A stretch of 64,000 nucleotides of DNA. Origin: Eopsaltria australis (lineage: Eukaryota > Chordata > Aves > Passeriformes > Petroicidae). Below the pieces are notes generated by a model. That model was given only the letters and a program-made list of their open reading frames with translations. It made no database searches and was not told the DNA's origin. Both the position numbers and the translations under genes were made by a program. Location: assembly GCA_034509425.1 (NCBI GenBank), contig JAVTVJ010001157.1:372001-436000 (forward strand). The letters are read 5' to 3'. Positions within the stretch are counted from its first letter, which is position 1; the number at the start of each line of letters is the position of its first letter. This document shows positions 53,244 to 63,715 of this stretch, piece by piece.

Positions 53244-56200
53244 CTGCAACAACAGGGAATTGTCATCCCAGAGCTGCCAACTGCCTCTCCCCTTGCCTCA
53301 CCCTGTGCCCACACAGTCCCACATTCACCCACCTGGTCCCAGGCTGGAATCTCTCTGCCATTTTTTCTGTTGGAAGGGGGGTTCCAGCCCTCCCCCACCT
53401 CACAGTGACCCCTTTTCTTGGAGGCTGGGATGGATGGTGGGGACCCCAAGCACCTCCAATGCCGAATACCTGCCAAGGAGGGGACACTCTCAGCAAACCA
53501 GAGATGCCACTTCCCAGAGGACCCCTGGAAAAGTGGGAGACCAGGAGACATGGCTGATGGCTGCTCTTGCCCCCCAGAGCTCTCCCTTGAGGGACATGTA
53601 GGCAAATGCCTGCCCTGCACCTGGGTAACCCACAACTGCACCCCAGGGACACTTATCTTCTTGAGTTCTAAGAGTCCTCTTGAAGCTCCAGGACACTCAC
53701 AGTCCCTAGACACCCTTACCCTATCTGAGACTCCTCCCTCAATCTGGGTACCCAGAGACTCCCATCTTCTAGGGTCCTAAGAGTCCCCCCCCAATCCCCA
53801 GGGACTACCCCAAAACCAGCTCAGGGGCCCCCAAAAGCCCCCTGGGACACCCTAAGCCCTCCAGAAACATCCAGCCCCTCCAAGGGACCCGTCCCATGCC
53901 TCATCAGTCCCTCCATGACTCCAATTCCACCCCCTGTGTGCCTGTCCCAGGGGGGTTCTATGGGCAGCCAGGGTGACCTGACACAGAGGGTCTCTGCCCC
54001 TACCTGTGGCATCTGTTGGTCCTCCCCAGCAGCCCAGGCTTTCCACACTACCCATCCCACCTTCTGGTCTCTCCAGTGGGAATTCCCGTGTTTCCATTCT
54101 GCAGACAGCTGCCAGACCTCCTGGAGGTGTCAGGGCATGATTAGGCTCAAGTTTTGAGGCGCTTCCTTCAGGTCTGATCCATCTGGCACATACCTGCAGT
54201 GCTCTCTGGCAGTTCTCAGAAGCCAGGAGTGTGATATCAGGCCTGGCTGAAGGAGCTAACTCCTGCCCACCTGCCTCCCTCATCCTGGGAGAGCTAGCTG
54301 AGCACGGGGTGAGCACACTGCAGAAATACCAGCAGTTGTCAGCATGAGCACGGGGTAGATAGGGAACCTGTTTCTCTTGGGGCCAAAACTCCACAGGTGT
54401 TCAAGAGAAGTGGGGAGCTAGGGCTGTTCCCGTGGACCTTCCTGGATTGCTACACAGTCCAGGTGTCTGAGGGGGATTTTACCCAGGGTGCAAAGATCTC
54501 TCCAATCCATTCCCATGAGAGTTTCACCTGGCAGGTGGCTTTGGCCCTGGCTCTTGCTGCCTCGTGCCTGGCCTCTGGTATGACAGCACAGGGAGGGAAA
54601 ACTTTCCAGGATGCTCCTGTTCCCCTGGGAAAGGAGGAAGCTCTTTGGGAGCAGCCTGTGAAGTTGTGTGGTCACAGGATGTGATCACCCCATGTGTGAC
54701 AGAGCAGCAGGAACCCATTCCATACCTGTTCTGGCCCTGTGTTTCTCTCCAACCTTTGTATGTTGGGTGGAAAAAGCCTCAGACACAGCAAGCTGAAATC
54801 TAGAATCACAGAACAACAACATGACTTGGAAGGGACCCACAAGAATAAGTGAGGCCAACTCCAGAAGCAAATGATGCCACAGGCTTGAGGAATGGCAGAC
54901 ACCACACCCTGCAGGCAACAAAGGAACCAGAAAACCACCAAGGAAATGCACTCACCTGGGGAACATGTAGACCTGTGCAGCCTGCATCCCCTGAGCAGTG
55001 GTCACTCCATTGTTGACACCAGAACCCGGCACACTCAGCCTCTGCAGAGTGACAGGGAATTGTCAGGAGGTTTCCACGGAGGAAGCAGACCTATAGGAGC
55101 CACTTTTCCAAACTCCTCTTCCTAAACCTCATTCATGAACATCATGGTATCAAAGAACCAATAAGGCTGAAAGAACCCTTGGAGGCCAACAAGTCCAACC
55201 ACAGCCACATCCACAAGTCTCTTAAATCCCTCCAGGGATGATGAATCTACCACTGCCCTGGCCAGCCTATGTCAGGGGTGGACAACCTCTCACATGAAGA
55301 AATTTTCCCTAAAATCCCATCTAAACCTCTCCTGGTGCAATTAGTCTTTTGTTATCTGGGAGAAGAGACTGACCCCCACCTGGCTTCACCCTCCTTTCAT
55401 GTAGATGCAGAGAGCAAGAAGGTCCCCCCTGAGCCTCCTTTTCTTCAGGTTCAGCCCCCACACCTGCTTCTCATGAGACTTGTGCTTCGGACCCTTTCCC
55501 AGTCTCTCTGGGCATTCTCCAGCACCTCAATGTCCCCAGATTCCAGCTCACCGTGAGCAGCAGAGCCACCCAGGTGTCCCGACTCTCTAGTTCCGCAATG
55601 CAGCTGCAGTGGAACTTCATGCACAGGATACTGCCCTGGCAGGATAGGATGCCAACATTCTCAAAGGCAAAGGCGGGGCGCTGCCTGTCCCTCAGCTGCA
55701 AGGAGTACAAGAGAATGGTCTCCTCTACACAGCCCCTCACCACGTCGGGCGGGAGGGAATTGGTCTGGGACAGCCACCAGTAATCCAGTGGCATGATCTC
55801 GATGTCACCTGCAAAGAGGAGAGCATTCTCACTACCACTGCTGAGCAGATTTTCACATGGCAAAATTCCAGAAAAATAGGTTTGGTCTGGGGGCAACTCA
55901 AGCTGTCCTCCAACTTTGGAGGCAATTCCCCTCTCCCCCAAAGAGCAGGGGGCACACAGTCTCCCCAATTGTGAAGCTGGATCCCTTCTCACCAGGCATC
56001 ATCACTGTTGGGAACACCAGCTCCCGTAGGCAGGACATGTCCATGTCCAGCTGGAACACGGGTCTTCGAACCACATATACGTCTTCTGTGCCGTTGATTT
56101 GCTCATGGACCACAGCAAAGGTCCCAAGACCTGGGACAAGAACACCCTGCCCAGGAAGAAGACAAAGCAGTTGAGATAGCTGTTACAATCTAGACCCTTG

Positions 56201-57603
56201 AATCCAGGGGTTACATTCAAGGTTCCTTTACTCTAGCTGGTGCAGAGTAGAAATCCCCACCAGCTATTCTCAAGAGGTGAAAAATCACACAAACAGCAAA
56301 AATATAAAAAATTAAGGAAACTTTGCCAAAGGAGTAATTACACCAACAAAGTCAACATAAAACCACTTATCATACCATTGCTTAGCTTTTATTTAGCATT
56401 TACCCAAAAGGTTCCATGAAAAGATGATTAGAAGGAGAGACAGAGAGAAAAGGTACAGCAAAGGACACACAGCTACCAGCTCCTGGATTCCCTCAGAGTC
56501 CCAGTGAAGGCAGGGTCCACATGCTGGCTACCTCATGGTCAACCCGTTTTAAGCCCTTGGGCCTTTGTGGGCCCACCCCCCAGGTGAGACAGCTGGTCAC
56601 TCTGCCCGTCGGAGGGCAGGTTAGCACTGCCCTCCAGGTGCTATGATTGACAACCCGGCTGGGTGCCTGAGGGCAGGATAAGGCACTGCTTCACCAATGC
56701 AAAGCCTGGCCTGTCCCTCCCACCAGACACACACACTGGCACTACAAATGCAAGATGTCTCGAGATGTTCTAATCCAGTCTCTGACAAAAGGAAAAGTGA
56801 AAACTATAGGAAAAACACCCATTTTTTTACTTTCCCTCTTCAAAATAGTCACAAAAATTCGTTGTCTAAAGAAGATCCCAAGCAATTCCAACCGAGGGAA
56901 AGATTCCCAGGGATGATCCTTGGCATGGACCCAGCAGGATCCTGAACTCTGCTAGGTCTCTCCACCCCTGGCAGCTCAGGGCACACTGAGTTCTCTTGGG
57001 GTGGTGCTATGATGCTCAGAGAGGGGGACCACAGTTATCCAAGACACCAGCCAACCTTGTCCAGCTTCATTTGTCCTAGGACGTAGGCAGACACGACATC
57101 CCAGATGGCCACGACCTCTGAACAGTACCAGAAAGAAAGATGTGTCAGGTTGCACTTACGGCATTTCAGGGAGCTCTGTGGAGTCATAGATGGGGCTGAC
57201 AAAGAGCCTGGATTGGACTGTGCCCCTGGTTCCGCCTCCTACTCCCCAGTAGGGCTGGGGCAGAACTGGGGGTGTGGAAAGGGCCCAGAACCAGGGCTGT
57301 GGTCATCCAACCCCCACAAAGAGACAGCAACCCAAAATCCAGGTGACTCCTGAGGGCCCAGTAGGAGCTGTCAGACCTCCCATACGAGCCAGAACCTCGA
57401 GCGGTCACAGTTTCCACAGCTTGGGCCTGGTAGCGGGGACATGCTGTGTCCATGGGACCCTCAGAGCAGCCCCAGCCCTGTCCAACCTCCCTTCTGGCCC
57501 CTGGGGGGCTCCCAAAACTCTCACCTTTGGTGGAGAGCCGCAGGAGTGTGGGGAACAAGCAACTCTGCTTCTTGCTGATGCTGATGGTGCAGTACCCCTC
57601 CAT
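53118..57603 (-). CDS. CCDC81-like gene with tandem HU-CCDC81 domains, 5' six exons
   Basis: Minus-strand exons 57603-57525, 57117-57056, 56146-55993, 55808-55552, 55041-54956 and 53243-53118 join in frame to about 254 residues. The ATG at 57603-57601 (MEGYCTISISKKQS) is chosen because a TGA lies upstream in frame. Exons 1-3 form the first HU-type domain (STKEVVAIWDVVSAYV, GVLVPGLGTFAVV, VYVVRRPVFQLDMD). Exon 4 carries the second (DIEIMPLDYWWLSQTN, FAFENVGILSCQGSILCMKF). Exons 5-6 lead into a helical part (FLAENNRRQQEQQRQFC). Human CCDC81 is much longer and centrosome-associated; birds have many CCDC81-like paralogues. I did not find the 3' exons, so the copy may be truncated, or its later exons may be too diverged to see. 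Family call is firm; exact paralogue unknown. Confidence 0.8.
53244..54955 (-). other. CCDC81-like intron 5
   Basis: 1.7 kb, C-rich, with repeats of the CCCAGGGACT / AGAGTCCCC type around 53,700-53,870 and a CR1 tail at 54802-54880. Long open frames on both strands reflect composition. Confidence 0.55.
54802..54880 (-). mobile_element. CR1 LINE 3' tail, inverted
   Basis: TAGAATCACAGAACAACAAC and TTGGAAGGGACCCACAAGAA, then GAGGCCAACTCCAG. About 80 bp of CR1 end, 76 bp from exon 5. Confidence 0.85.
54956..55041 (-). CDS. CCDC81-like exon 5
   Basis: Acceptor CTCTGCAG, donor GTGAGT. It encodes RLSVPGSGVNNGVTTAQG and MQAAQVYMFP. Phase fits exons 4 and 6. A low-complexity linker; less certain than exons 2-4. 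Confidence 0.65.
55143..55541 (-). mobile_element. CR1 LINE fragment, inverted, abutting exon 4
   Basis: Left end ATCATGGTATCAAAGAACCA; contains CCTCTCACATGAAGAAATTT and TCTCTGGGCATTCTCCAGCA then CTCAATGTCC. It fills nearly the whole intron 4, whose donor is at 55551-55550. Confidence 0.9.
55552..55808 (-). CDS. CCDC81-like exon 4 (second HU domain)
   Basis: Acceptor TTTGCAG, donor GTGAGC. It encodes DIEIMPLDYWWLSQTN, VVRGCVEETILLYSLQLRDR, FAFENVGILSCQGSILCMKF and ends WVALLLT. A CR1 copy begins about 10 bp beyond the donor. Confidence 0.87.
55993..56146 (-). CDS. CCDC81-like exon 3
   Basis: Acceptor TGGGCAG, donor GTGAGA. It encodes GVLVPGLGTFAVVHEQ, EDVYVVRRPVFQLD and LRELVFPTVMMPG. The G-hGTF pattern and VVRRPVF strand are HU-CCDC81 signatures. 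Confidence 0.85.
56147..57055 (-). other. CCDC81-like intron 2, nothing recognised
   Basis: 0.9 kb without a clear repeat or exon. Confidence 0.5.
57056..57117 (-). CDS. CCDC81-like exon 2
   Basis: Encodes EVVAIWDVVSAYVLGQMKLD and K. Acceptor TGTTCAG; the donor is the poor GTTGGC. The helix EVVAIWDVVSAYV is the N-terminal helix of the HU-like fold. Confidence 0.8.
57525..57603 (-). CDS. CCDC81-like exon 1
   Basis: Encodes MEGYCTISISKKQSCLFPTL and LRLSTK, then donor GTGAGA. LFPTLxRLSTK is the typical lead-in to the first HU-CCDC81 domain. An upstream 5' UTR exon cannot be excluded. Confidence 0.7.
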
Positions 57604-58605
57604 CTTGCTCCCCACATTCCTCTCCTTTCAGCCCCTGCCCTGCCTGCCCCTGAGGACCCTCCCATAAAAGCCCCCACACCCACCAGAACAAGCCCCCAAC
57701 CCAGCTTAAGGTTACAGGCAGTGCCCAGCAGTCCCCAGTTGTCACCATGGGGTGTCCCAGTGATGGGGGGTGCCACCTTGTGATGTCACTGTCAGCCCGG
57801 GGAAATGCATTGTGATGTCAGCAGAAAGATGGCACCTTGGAGGAGGGGGAGGGGGGTTGTGGAAGGAAGAGCCTGTCCTGTCCAAACTCAGGTGTCTCCA
57901 GGTGTCAAGAGGTGTCACTGCTGTTGAGTTGGGCTGTGTTCCTAGAGAAAATCTTAGTTAATAAACAAAATAAACATATAAAAATAAAAATTAATTCATA
58001 ATATCTGTTGAAAATTATGAAGAATCCGTTTTATGGGTTTTTTTTTTGGCTATGAAATATGATGGATTTTCCAGAAGGAGGAGAAGGAGGAGGAGGAGGA
58101 TGAGGACAAGGAGAATGTATTGCCATTGCTGTTAGGTGTTGCATGAAGGATGGGGAGTTGACCTCTATATGCAAAGCTTTATGCTGTAAAGGCTTCTTAC
58201 CGCTGTAATTTGCATTCCCCTTGCTCAATTTTATCCCTTCTATGTGGTAGTAAATGACCTGGGAAACCTGAGTAGAGTTGAATTAATCATAACAATCAAG
58301 GGTTCTGGTTCTGGTATCTACCCTGGCTTGTATTGTATTGTGTGCACTGCCTGTCCATGCGCCACTTAAGCTTAGAGCTGCCCTGTCCTGGCACATAGAG
58401 TTATGGTTAGGTGGAACAGTTAGGAAACTTTGTTTCATATTTTTTCTATGAGCTTGGTACAAAGATAACTCCTAAGCACACAGTTTCTACTATTACTTAC
58501 TTAACTTTATCATCTAATACATGCTTTGCTTATTATCTCTCTTAATCAATCCTTATCTCAAGCTCTCATCAATTTGCTTTGAAACCGGGCAGAAACACCA
58601 TGGAA
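57604..58605. other. Upstream of CCDC81-like gene; possible promoter region
   Basis: No clear TATA box or CpG island immediately upstream. A (GGA)n purine tract lies at about 58,075-58,110. Nothing else recognised. Confidence 0.4.
58075..58110. repeat. (GGA)n purine microsatellite
   Basis: AGGAGGAGAAGGAGGAGGAG followed by GAGGATGAGG. A purine-only simple repeat. Confidence 0.85.
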
Positions 58606-60214
58606 TGTAGTGGTTTTAGTTCGCCTATTCAGGTTTGTGGCTAAATGCTAGCACACTTACCTAAATTTACTTGATGTTTGTTGTGAGATGGGGATTAGGA
58701 GTAGGCAAAGCAGGTTCAAACTTTATAAAGTATAAAGAAACTTTATTAATATACCTAAGACAAAGGGAAAGAAAAAAAAATAAGAAAAACTAGAACAAAC
58801 TCCTCAGACTACCTTTCTTTCTCTCACCTCTCTATTTCATTTTCTCTGACAACATACTAAAGACAACACTTTGACTTTTAGTCAGTTTATTACTTCAGAA
58901 ATAGCTTTTGTTCCAGTTCACTTAGGGAGAGAAGTTTCTTACACTATGGATTTTCTGTAAGAAAAATACAGTTCTGATGGGTCTTCTGCTTCACCATCAG
59001 CCGCCATCCGGAAGAAAGACTAGTTTAATGGTGGATCTTTTCCACACTAGTAGCCTTCTCACAGCCACTATGGTGGGTTATGAACAGTTTACAGGGTACT
59101 TGTTTTAAGAATGCACAGTTCAATTGCAGTAACAAAGAAAATCTCTTCTGTGCTGAGCAACACAGGTTCTCTTGGCAACTCAGATTCCCTAGCATTCTTC
59201 CCAGGACCAGGGCTCTGGATCACAGCCTCTCCTCTCTCTTGGTTCAAGTTTCTCATCAGGCTGTACTTTTTCAACTCTTACTTGTTTTTACTTAGGTATT
59301 TCAGTTTACTGGCTGTAATAAGAACTTCACATCTTCCTTTTGGACTATATCTTCATATATTACAGGGAATTTATTAGCTCAGTGTTTAACCATGGTTCCT
59401 TAAAAGAGTTTTCAGTTTCATTCTTGAAGCACTTCTCATGTTTTTTTTCCTAGGTATTAGTTTTGCTTTTTTCACTGACTGTAAAGTCTTTATGCCGCAT
59501 TTATGTAGATGTCCTCACTCGTTCCTCTCTCTGCGAGGAAGGATGGGTGTCTGTGAGTTTAGTCCAGGCATGGAGAGAGTTAATCTCTCTCTCTCTCTGG
59601 CAGTGTGACAATCACATGCTCTCTGCCGGGCTGTTTGAACAGGTCTGAGTTGGATGCTAGAAGCTCTCAGAGTCTCCGTGCTTGGTTCTGCGGAGCTGGC
59701 TTGGCCTGGTGGGGCCACCTGGGCCCGGGGTGACAGGGCAGGGCCTGGCCCCAGCTGGATGGAGCCAGCCCGGTCCTTGCCTGGCCCGGAGCAGGGGCCT
59801 GGCCCCGTCTCGTGTAGCTGACACACCGGCTGAGCTGTATCTGCTGAAAATTCCAGTCGTTTCCTCCCCCATTTCCAGCTGCAGCAGCACAGCTGCCATA
59901 AACGTCCCTTCCCCCCCCCACCCCCTCCCTCCTTTGGAAGTAGTGGAGCGGGGGTTCTGGGGCCTTACCAGCGAGAGAAGCAGGAGATGCTCCTCTCTAC
60001 ACAGCAGCAGGTCTAAAGAGGAAGAGCCTTAGAGGGTCTCTGCTTATATATGGTTTTTTTCCCCGAAGGCGGGTCAACTTTTTAATTGGTTCACCTACAT
60101 ATCAATCTTAAAACTACTTGATTATTGGTTCTCTCTCTCAGGAAGGAAGTTATATCCCTTCCTGCAGTATAGATCACTTCCCAGATTTTAACTCTTCCTG
60201 CCTAACCCAAGACA
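58606..60214 (-). mobile_element. Long solo LTR candidate, minus orientation, 1.6 kb
   Basis: Read on the minus strand it begins TGTCTTGGGTTAGGC and ends ACCACTACA. It has a TATATAAG box (plus 60043-60050) followed by a transcription-start-like segment, and an AATAAA signal (plus 58742-58747) near its 3' end. CATGGA flanks both ends (58599-58604, 60215-60220), with one extra A on the left. A GC-rich part at about 59,660-59,830 and long length are unusual; a composite of two elements is possible. No internal coding region. Confidence 0.6.
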
Positions 60215-60220
60215 CATGGA

Positions 60221-60822
60221 TACAGCTAAACACAAATGGAAGTTCATAGTACACATTAAAATTAATTAATTCAAGCTTGCTTTCTACGTGAGGCAGCAGC
60301 ACTTGAGAGCATCATTAAATACTATCAATATTATCTATTATCAACTGACAATTTTAGGACAAACAAAAAGGTGAACAATTTTTCCCTGAAAAGGGATAGA
60401 ATTCGTAATAAAGACAAAATCAAACTACTTCAGATAATACATCACCACGGGAAATACACTATTAACTGTATCTTAATTCTTCTAACTCCAGTAATGACTA
60501 GATTAATAGCACTGTTGCTTTATATTAAAAAAAAGAAAAAGAGATGTATTTATTGAAACTGGAATCTGTATTCTATGAAATGTGATTCTTTTATTCAGCA
60601 AGGCATTGGTCTTTTCAGCTATGTCATACCAGCTATGAAGTAACTTTCTATGCAAAGTCTTTGGATTTTTCTACATTCTTCAAGCTGATTCCCATTCCCT
60701 CAGTGGCTCAAAGTCTTCTGTGAATTCATGGAATTTCCCCAGACTTATTTAGAGGAAAATGAAGCAAGAAATCACCTCGAGGGTGGGATGGGGTGGGTTT
60801 GGGGTAGATTTTGGCTATTTTT
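60221..60822. other. Non-coding, nothing recognised
   Basis: AT-rich, no repeat ends or exons seen. Confidence 0.5.
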
Positions 60823-61075
60823 GGGTCTCTCACTGGCACAGGCCTCACAGTAGCCAGATCAGGGCTGTTTTTGGGGTGGATTTGGAATGGTTTTGGGTTG
60901 AATTTTTGCTATTTTTGGGTCACTCACAGGCATTGGCCTCACGGTAGCCGGATCGGGGATGTTTTTGGGGTGAATTTTGGCTATTTTTGGGTCAGTCACA
61001 GGCATAGGACGCACGATAGCTGGATCAGGGATGTTTTTGGGGTGGATTTTGGGGTTTTTGGGTCACTCACAATAG
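60823..61075. repeat. Tandem repeat derived from a LENG8-like exon end and its donor
   Basis: Copies start at about 60823, 60917, 60989 and 61060 (spacing 94, 72, 71 bp). On the minus strand the first three encode D(P/L)A(T/I)VRP(M/V)P followed by a GTGAGT-like donor (GTGAGA, GTGAGT, GTGACT), then intron-like sequence. This is the expected 3' end of a LENG8-type exon. Confidence 0.75.
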
Positions 61076-61178
61076 CTAGATCCGGAGCACAGGCGAGCTG
61101 CAGGTAGCACTCGGTGACCTCCTGGCAGGTGCCAGTGATCTTCACCTGCTCCCAGTCCAGGGCCCCTGGATCTGCTCT
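61066..61178 (-). CDS. LENG8-like exon (SAC3/GANP family), partial gene
   Basis: Minus strand, acceptor about 61178-61185 (CCCCAGAGCAG), donor GTGAGT near 61068. It encodes DPGALDWEQVKITGTCQEVT then ECYLQLACAPDLAI. LENG8 has a closely similar segment (VGTC, a Tyr-Leu-x-Leu-x-Cys-Ala-Pro-Asp motif) just before its SAC3/GANP domain, a family that works in mRNA export and processing. The copy seems to have lost about 15 nt at its end (VRPMP), apparently by deletion between two GTGAG repeats. No SAC3 exons are found to the left, so it is probably a fragment or pseudogene. Confidence 0.6.
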
Positions 61179-61434
61179 GGGGGGAAAAATGGGGTTTGGG
61201 TTAAAAATGGGGGTTTGGGTTACAAGGGGGGCCCCTGGATCTGGCCTGGGGGTGGGGGGAGAAATGGGGGATTTGGTTAAAAATGGGGATGTCTGCTAAA
61301 AATGGGGGTTTCACTTAAAGCCAGGGATTTGTGTGGAGAAATAGAAATTTGAGGGAAATTGCCCCGTCTCAGTCCCTCACAGTGCCTCCCAGTCCACCCT
61401 AAAAACCCCCAAACCCGCCCCTGTTCTGGGTTAG

Positions 61435-62700
61435 CCGTCCAGATTAGGGGTCCAGTTCTGAGTTCGGGATCCTGATTAGGGGTCCTGTTCTGGGTTAGGC
61501 ATTCAGATCAGGGGTTCGGGTTCAGTTCTGGGTTCGGGGTCCAGGTTAGGGGTTTGTGTCCCGGTTAGGGGGTCAGATTAGGGGACAAGGTTAAGGATCC
61601 ACGCTAGGCGTCCGGGCCCGTGTCAGCGGTCCAGATTAGGGGTCCGGGTCTGTGGTCGAGGCACAGGCTAGGGGGTCCAGATCTCGGTTAGGTGTCCAGA
61701 TTTGCGGTCTAGGTAAGGGGTCTGGGCCCAGGTTAGAAGCCCAGGCTTGCAGTCCAGGCTACAGGACAGGGTCTGGGTTAGGGGTCCCAATTCAGAGTCA
61801 GCACCCAGTTTAGGGGCTCAGGTTTGGGGTCCAGATTAGGGGTCCAGGTCCAGATCTGTGTTATGGGTCCAGGTGTCGGTTAGGGGTCCAGATTAGGGGT
61901 GCAGTTTAGGGGCCCAGGCTCGGGGTCCAGGTCTGGGTTAGGGGGTCAGATTATGGGTCCAGTTCCATGTTAAGGGTCCACATCTGGGTTCAGGGTCCAG
62001 GTCTGGGGCACAGGTTTGGCATCCAGGTTGGGCTCCAGGTCCGGATTAGGGGGCCAGAGTACGGGTCAGAGTCCAGGTAAGGGGTCTGGGTCCCAGTTAG
62101 GGGCTCAGCCTAGGGGTCTGGGTGTGAGTTAGGTGTTCAGATTAGGGGTGCAAGTCCTCTGTGTTAGGGCCCCAAGTAAGGTGCCTATGCCAGGGGTCTG
62201 GGTCAGGGGTCCACTTTAGGGGTGCAGGTCTGGGTTAGGGTTTGAGATTAGGGGTCCAGGCCTTGTTCTGGGTTAGGGGTCCAGATTAAGAGTCCAGGTT
62301 AGGGATCTGAGTCTGGGTTACCGGTCTGGGTCAGGGTGAGGGGTTCAGATTTGGGGTCAACGTTACGGGCCAAGGCCAGGTCGGGGGCCCAGGCTACACA
62401 TCTGTGTCAGTTGTCCAGATTAGGGGTCAAGGTCTGGGTTAGGGGCTCAGCCTCAGGTTTCAGGTCCAGGTTAGGGGTCCAGATCTTGGTTAGGTGCCCA
62501 GATTTGCAGTCTAGGCCAGAGGTCTGGGCCCAGGTTAGAAGCTCAGGTTTGCAGTCCAGGCTAGGGTCTGTGTTAGGGGTCCAGGTTAGCAGTCTGAGTA
62601 TGGGTTAGGGGTCCCTGTTAGGGCTTTGCACCCTCATTAGGGGTCTGGGTTATGGTCAGGGGTTCAGATTAGGGGTCAAGTTTATGGGTCTGGGCAGGTC
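61435..62700. repeat. Degenerate TTAGGGGTCC minisatellite
   Basis: Around a hundred short units of the form GGTTAGGGGTCCAG, GATTAGGGGTCC or GGTCTGGGTTAGG, about 12-20 bp each, all with TTAGGGG on the + strand. Strongly G-rich and G-quadruplex prone. Its core overlaps the telomere hexamer, but the spacing is not telomeric. Confidence 0.9.
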
Positions 62701-62774
62701 AGGGGCCCCAGTCCGTGAACACTGTACGCTTGTATGCCTCACTGCTGCTGTGCACTCTGAGCTGCAACCCCTAC

Positions 62775-62915
62775 CTGTCTCTCTCCGGGTTGCAGATGTT
62801 ATCCTCTCCTTGTCACTGTGGGTCCCGTTGTCCCGGGAGGGTTCTCGGGTCGGTCCGGAGTCAGGCTCGCCGCTCCGTGCCGCAGCGAGGGTTTCAGGGT
62901 TGCCGTGTTGTTCTG
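62775..62915 (-). CDS. Candidate exon, unassigned
   Basis: Minus strand, acceptor CCCCTGACAG, donor GTAGGG. One frame stays open through 141 nt (AEQHGNPETLAAARSGEPDS, TREPSRDNGTHSDKERITSA). CpG-rich, between two minisatellites. It could be an upstream exon of the LENG8-like copy, but I see no firm match. Confidence 0.25.
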
Positions 62916-63009
62916 CTGTCAGGGGGAAAATGGGGTCGTTAGAGGAGTGGTTCGAGTTAGGGATGGTGTAAGGTTCGCTGCAGCTTCTCCCTGTCCCCGC
63001 CGCTCCTCA

Positions 63010-63715
63010 CCTCCACACAGGACACAGAGGACATGGACACGCAGGACACCGGGACAGACAGGCATGGGGACACACAAGACACGGGGACAGACGGGCATGG
63101 GGACACACAGTACACGGGAGAGGGACACATAGGACATGGGGACACAGGATACATGGAGGCACAGGACACGGGGACAGATGGGCATGGGGACACACAGGAC
63201 ACAGTGGAGAGGGACACACAGGACACGGCGACAGACGGGCATGAGGACACACAGGACACAGGAGAGGGACACACAGGACACAGACATGGAGGCACAGGAC
63301 ACGGGGACAGATGAGCATGGGGACACACAGGACACAGTGGAGAGGGACACACAGGACACGGCGACAGACGGGCATGGGGACACACAGGACACAGGAGAGG
63401 GACACACAGGACACAGACATGGAGACAGATGAGCATGGGGATACACAGGACACGGGGGACACACAGGACACGGGCACACACAGCACACGGGGGATATGGA
63501 TGCACAGGACACGGACAGACGGAGGATGCAGGACACATGGGGACGGCAGGGCATGGGGACACACAGGACACGGATGCACAGAGGATGCAGGACACATGGG
63601 GGACACACACAGCACATATGGGGATACACAGGACATGGGCACACACACAGGATACATGGGGACACAAGAGGACATGCAGGACATGGGGGACACATGGAGG
63701 ACACTGTTGCCCTTG
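63010..63715. repeat. GGGGACACACAGGACAC minisatellite with higher-order period
   Basis: Tandem 15-18-bp units, with a longer repeat of about 130 bp visible (GACAGATG-GCATGGGGACAC recurs at 63173, 63306 and about 63424). Open frames on both strands (Cys/Pro/Val-rich on minus, Asp/Thr/Gly-rich on plus) follow from the period and are not evidence of genes. Confidence 0.92.

Noticed and set aside
61435..62700. True internal telomere array
   Set aside because: Units are TTAGGGGTCC-like at irregular 12-20-bp spacing rather than tandem TTAGGG.
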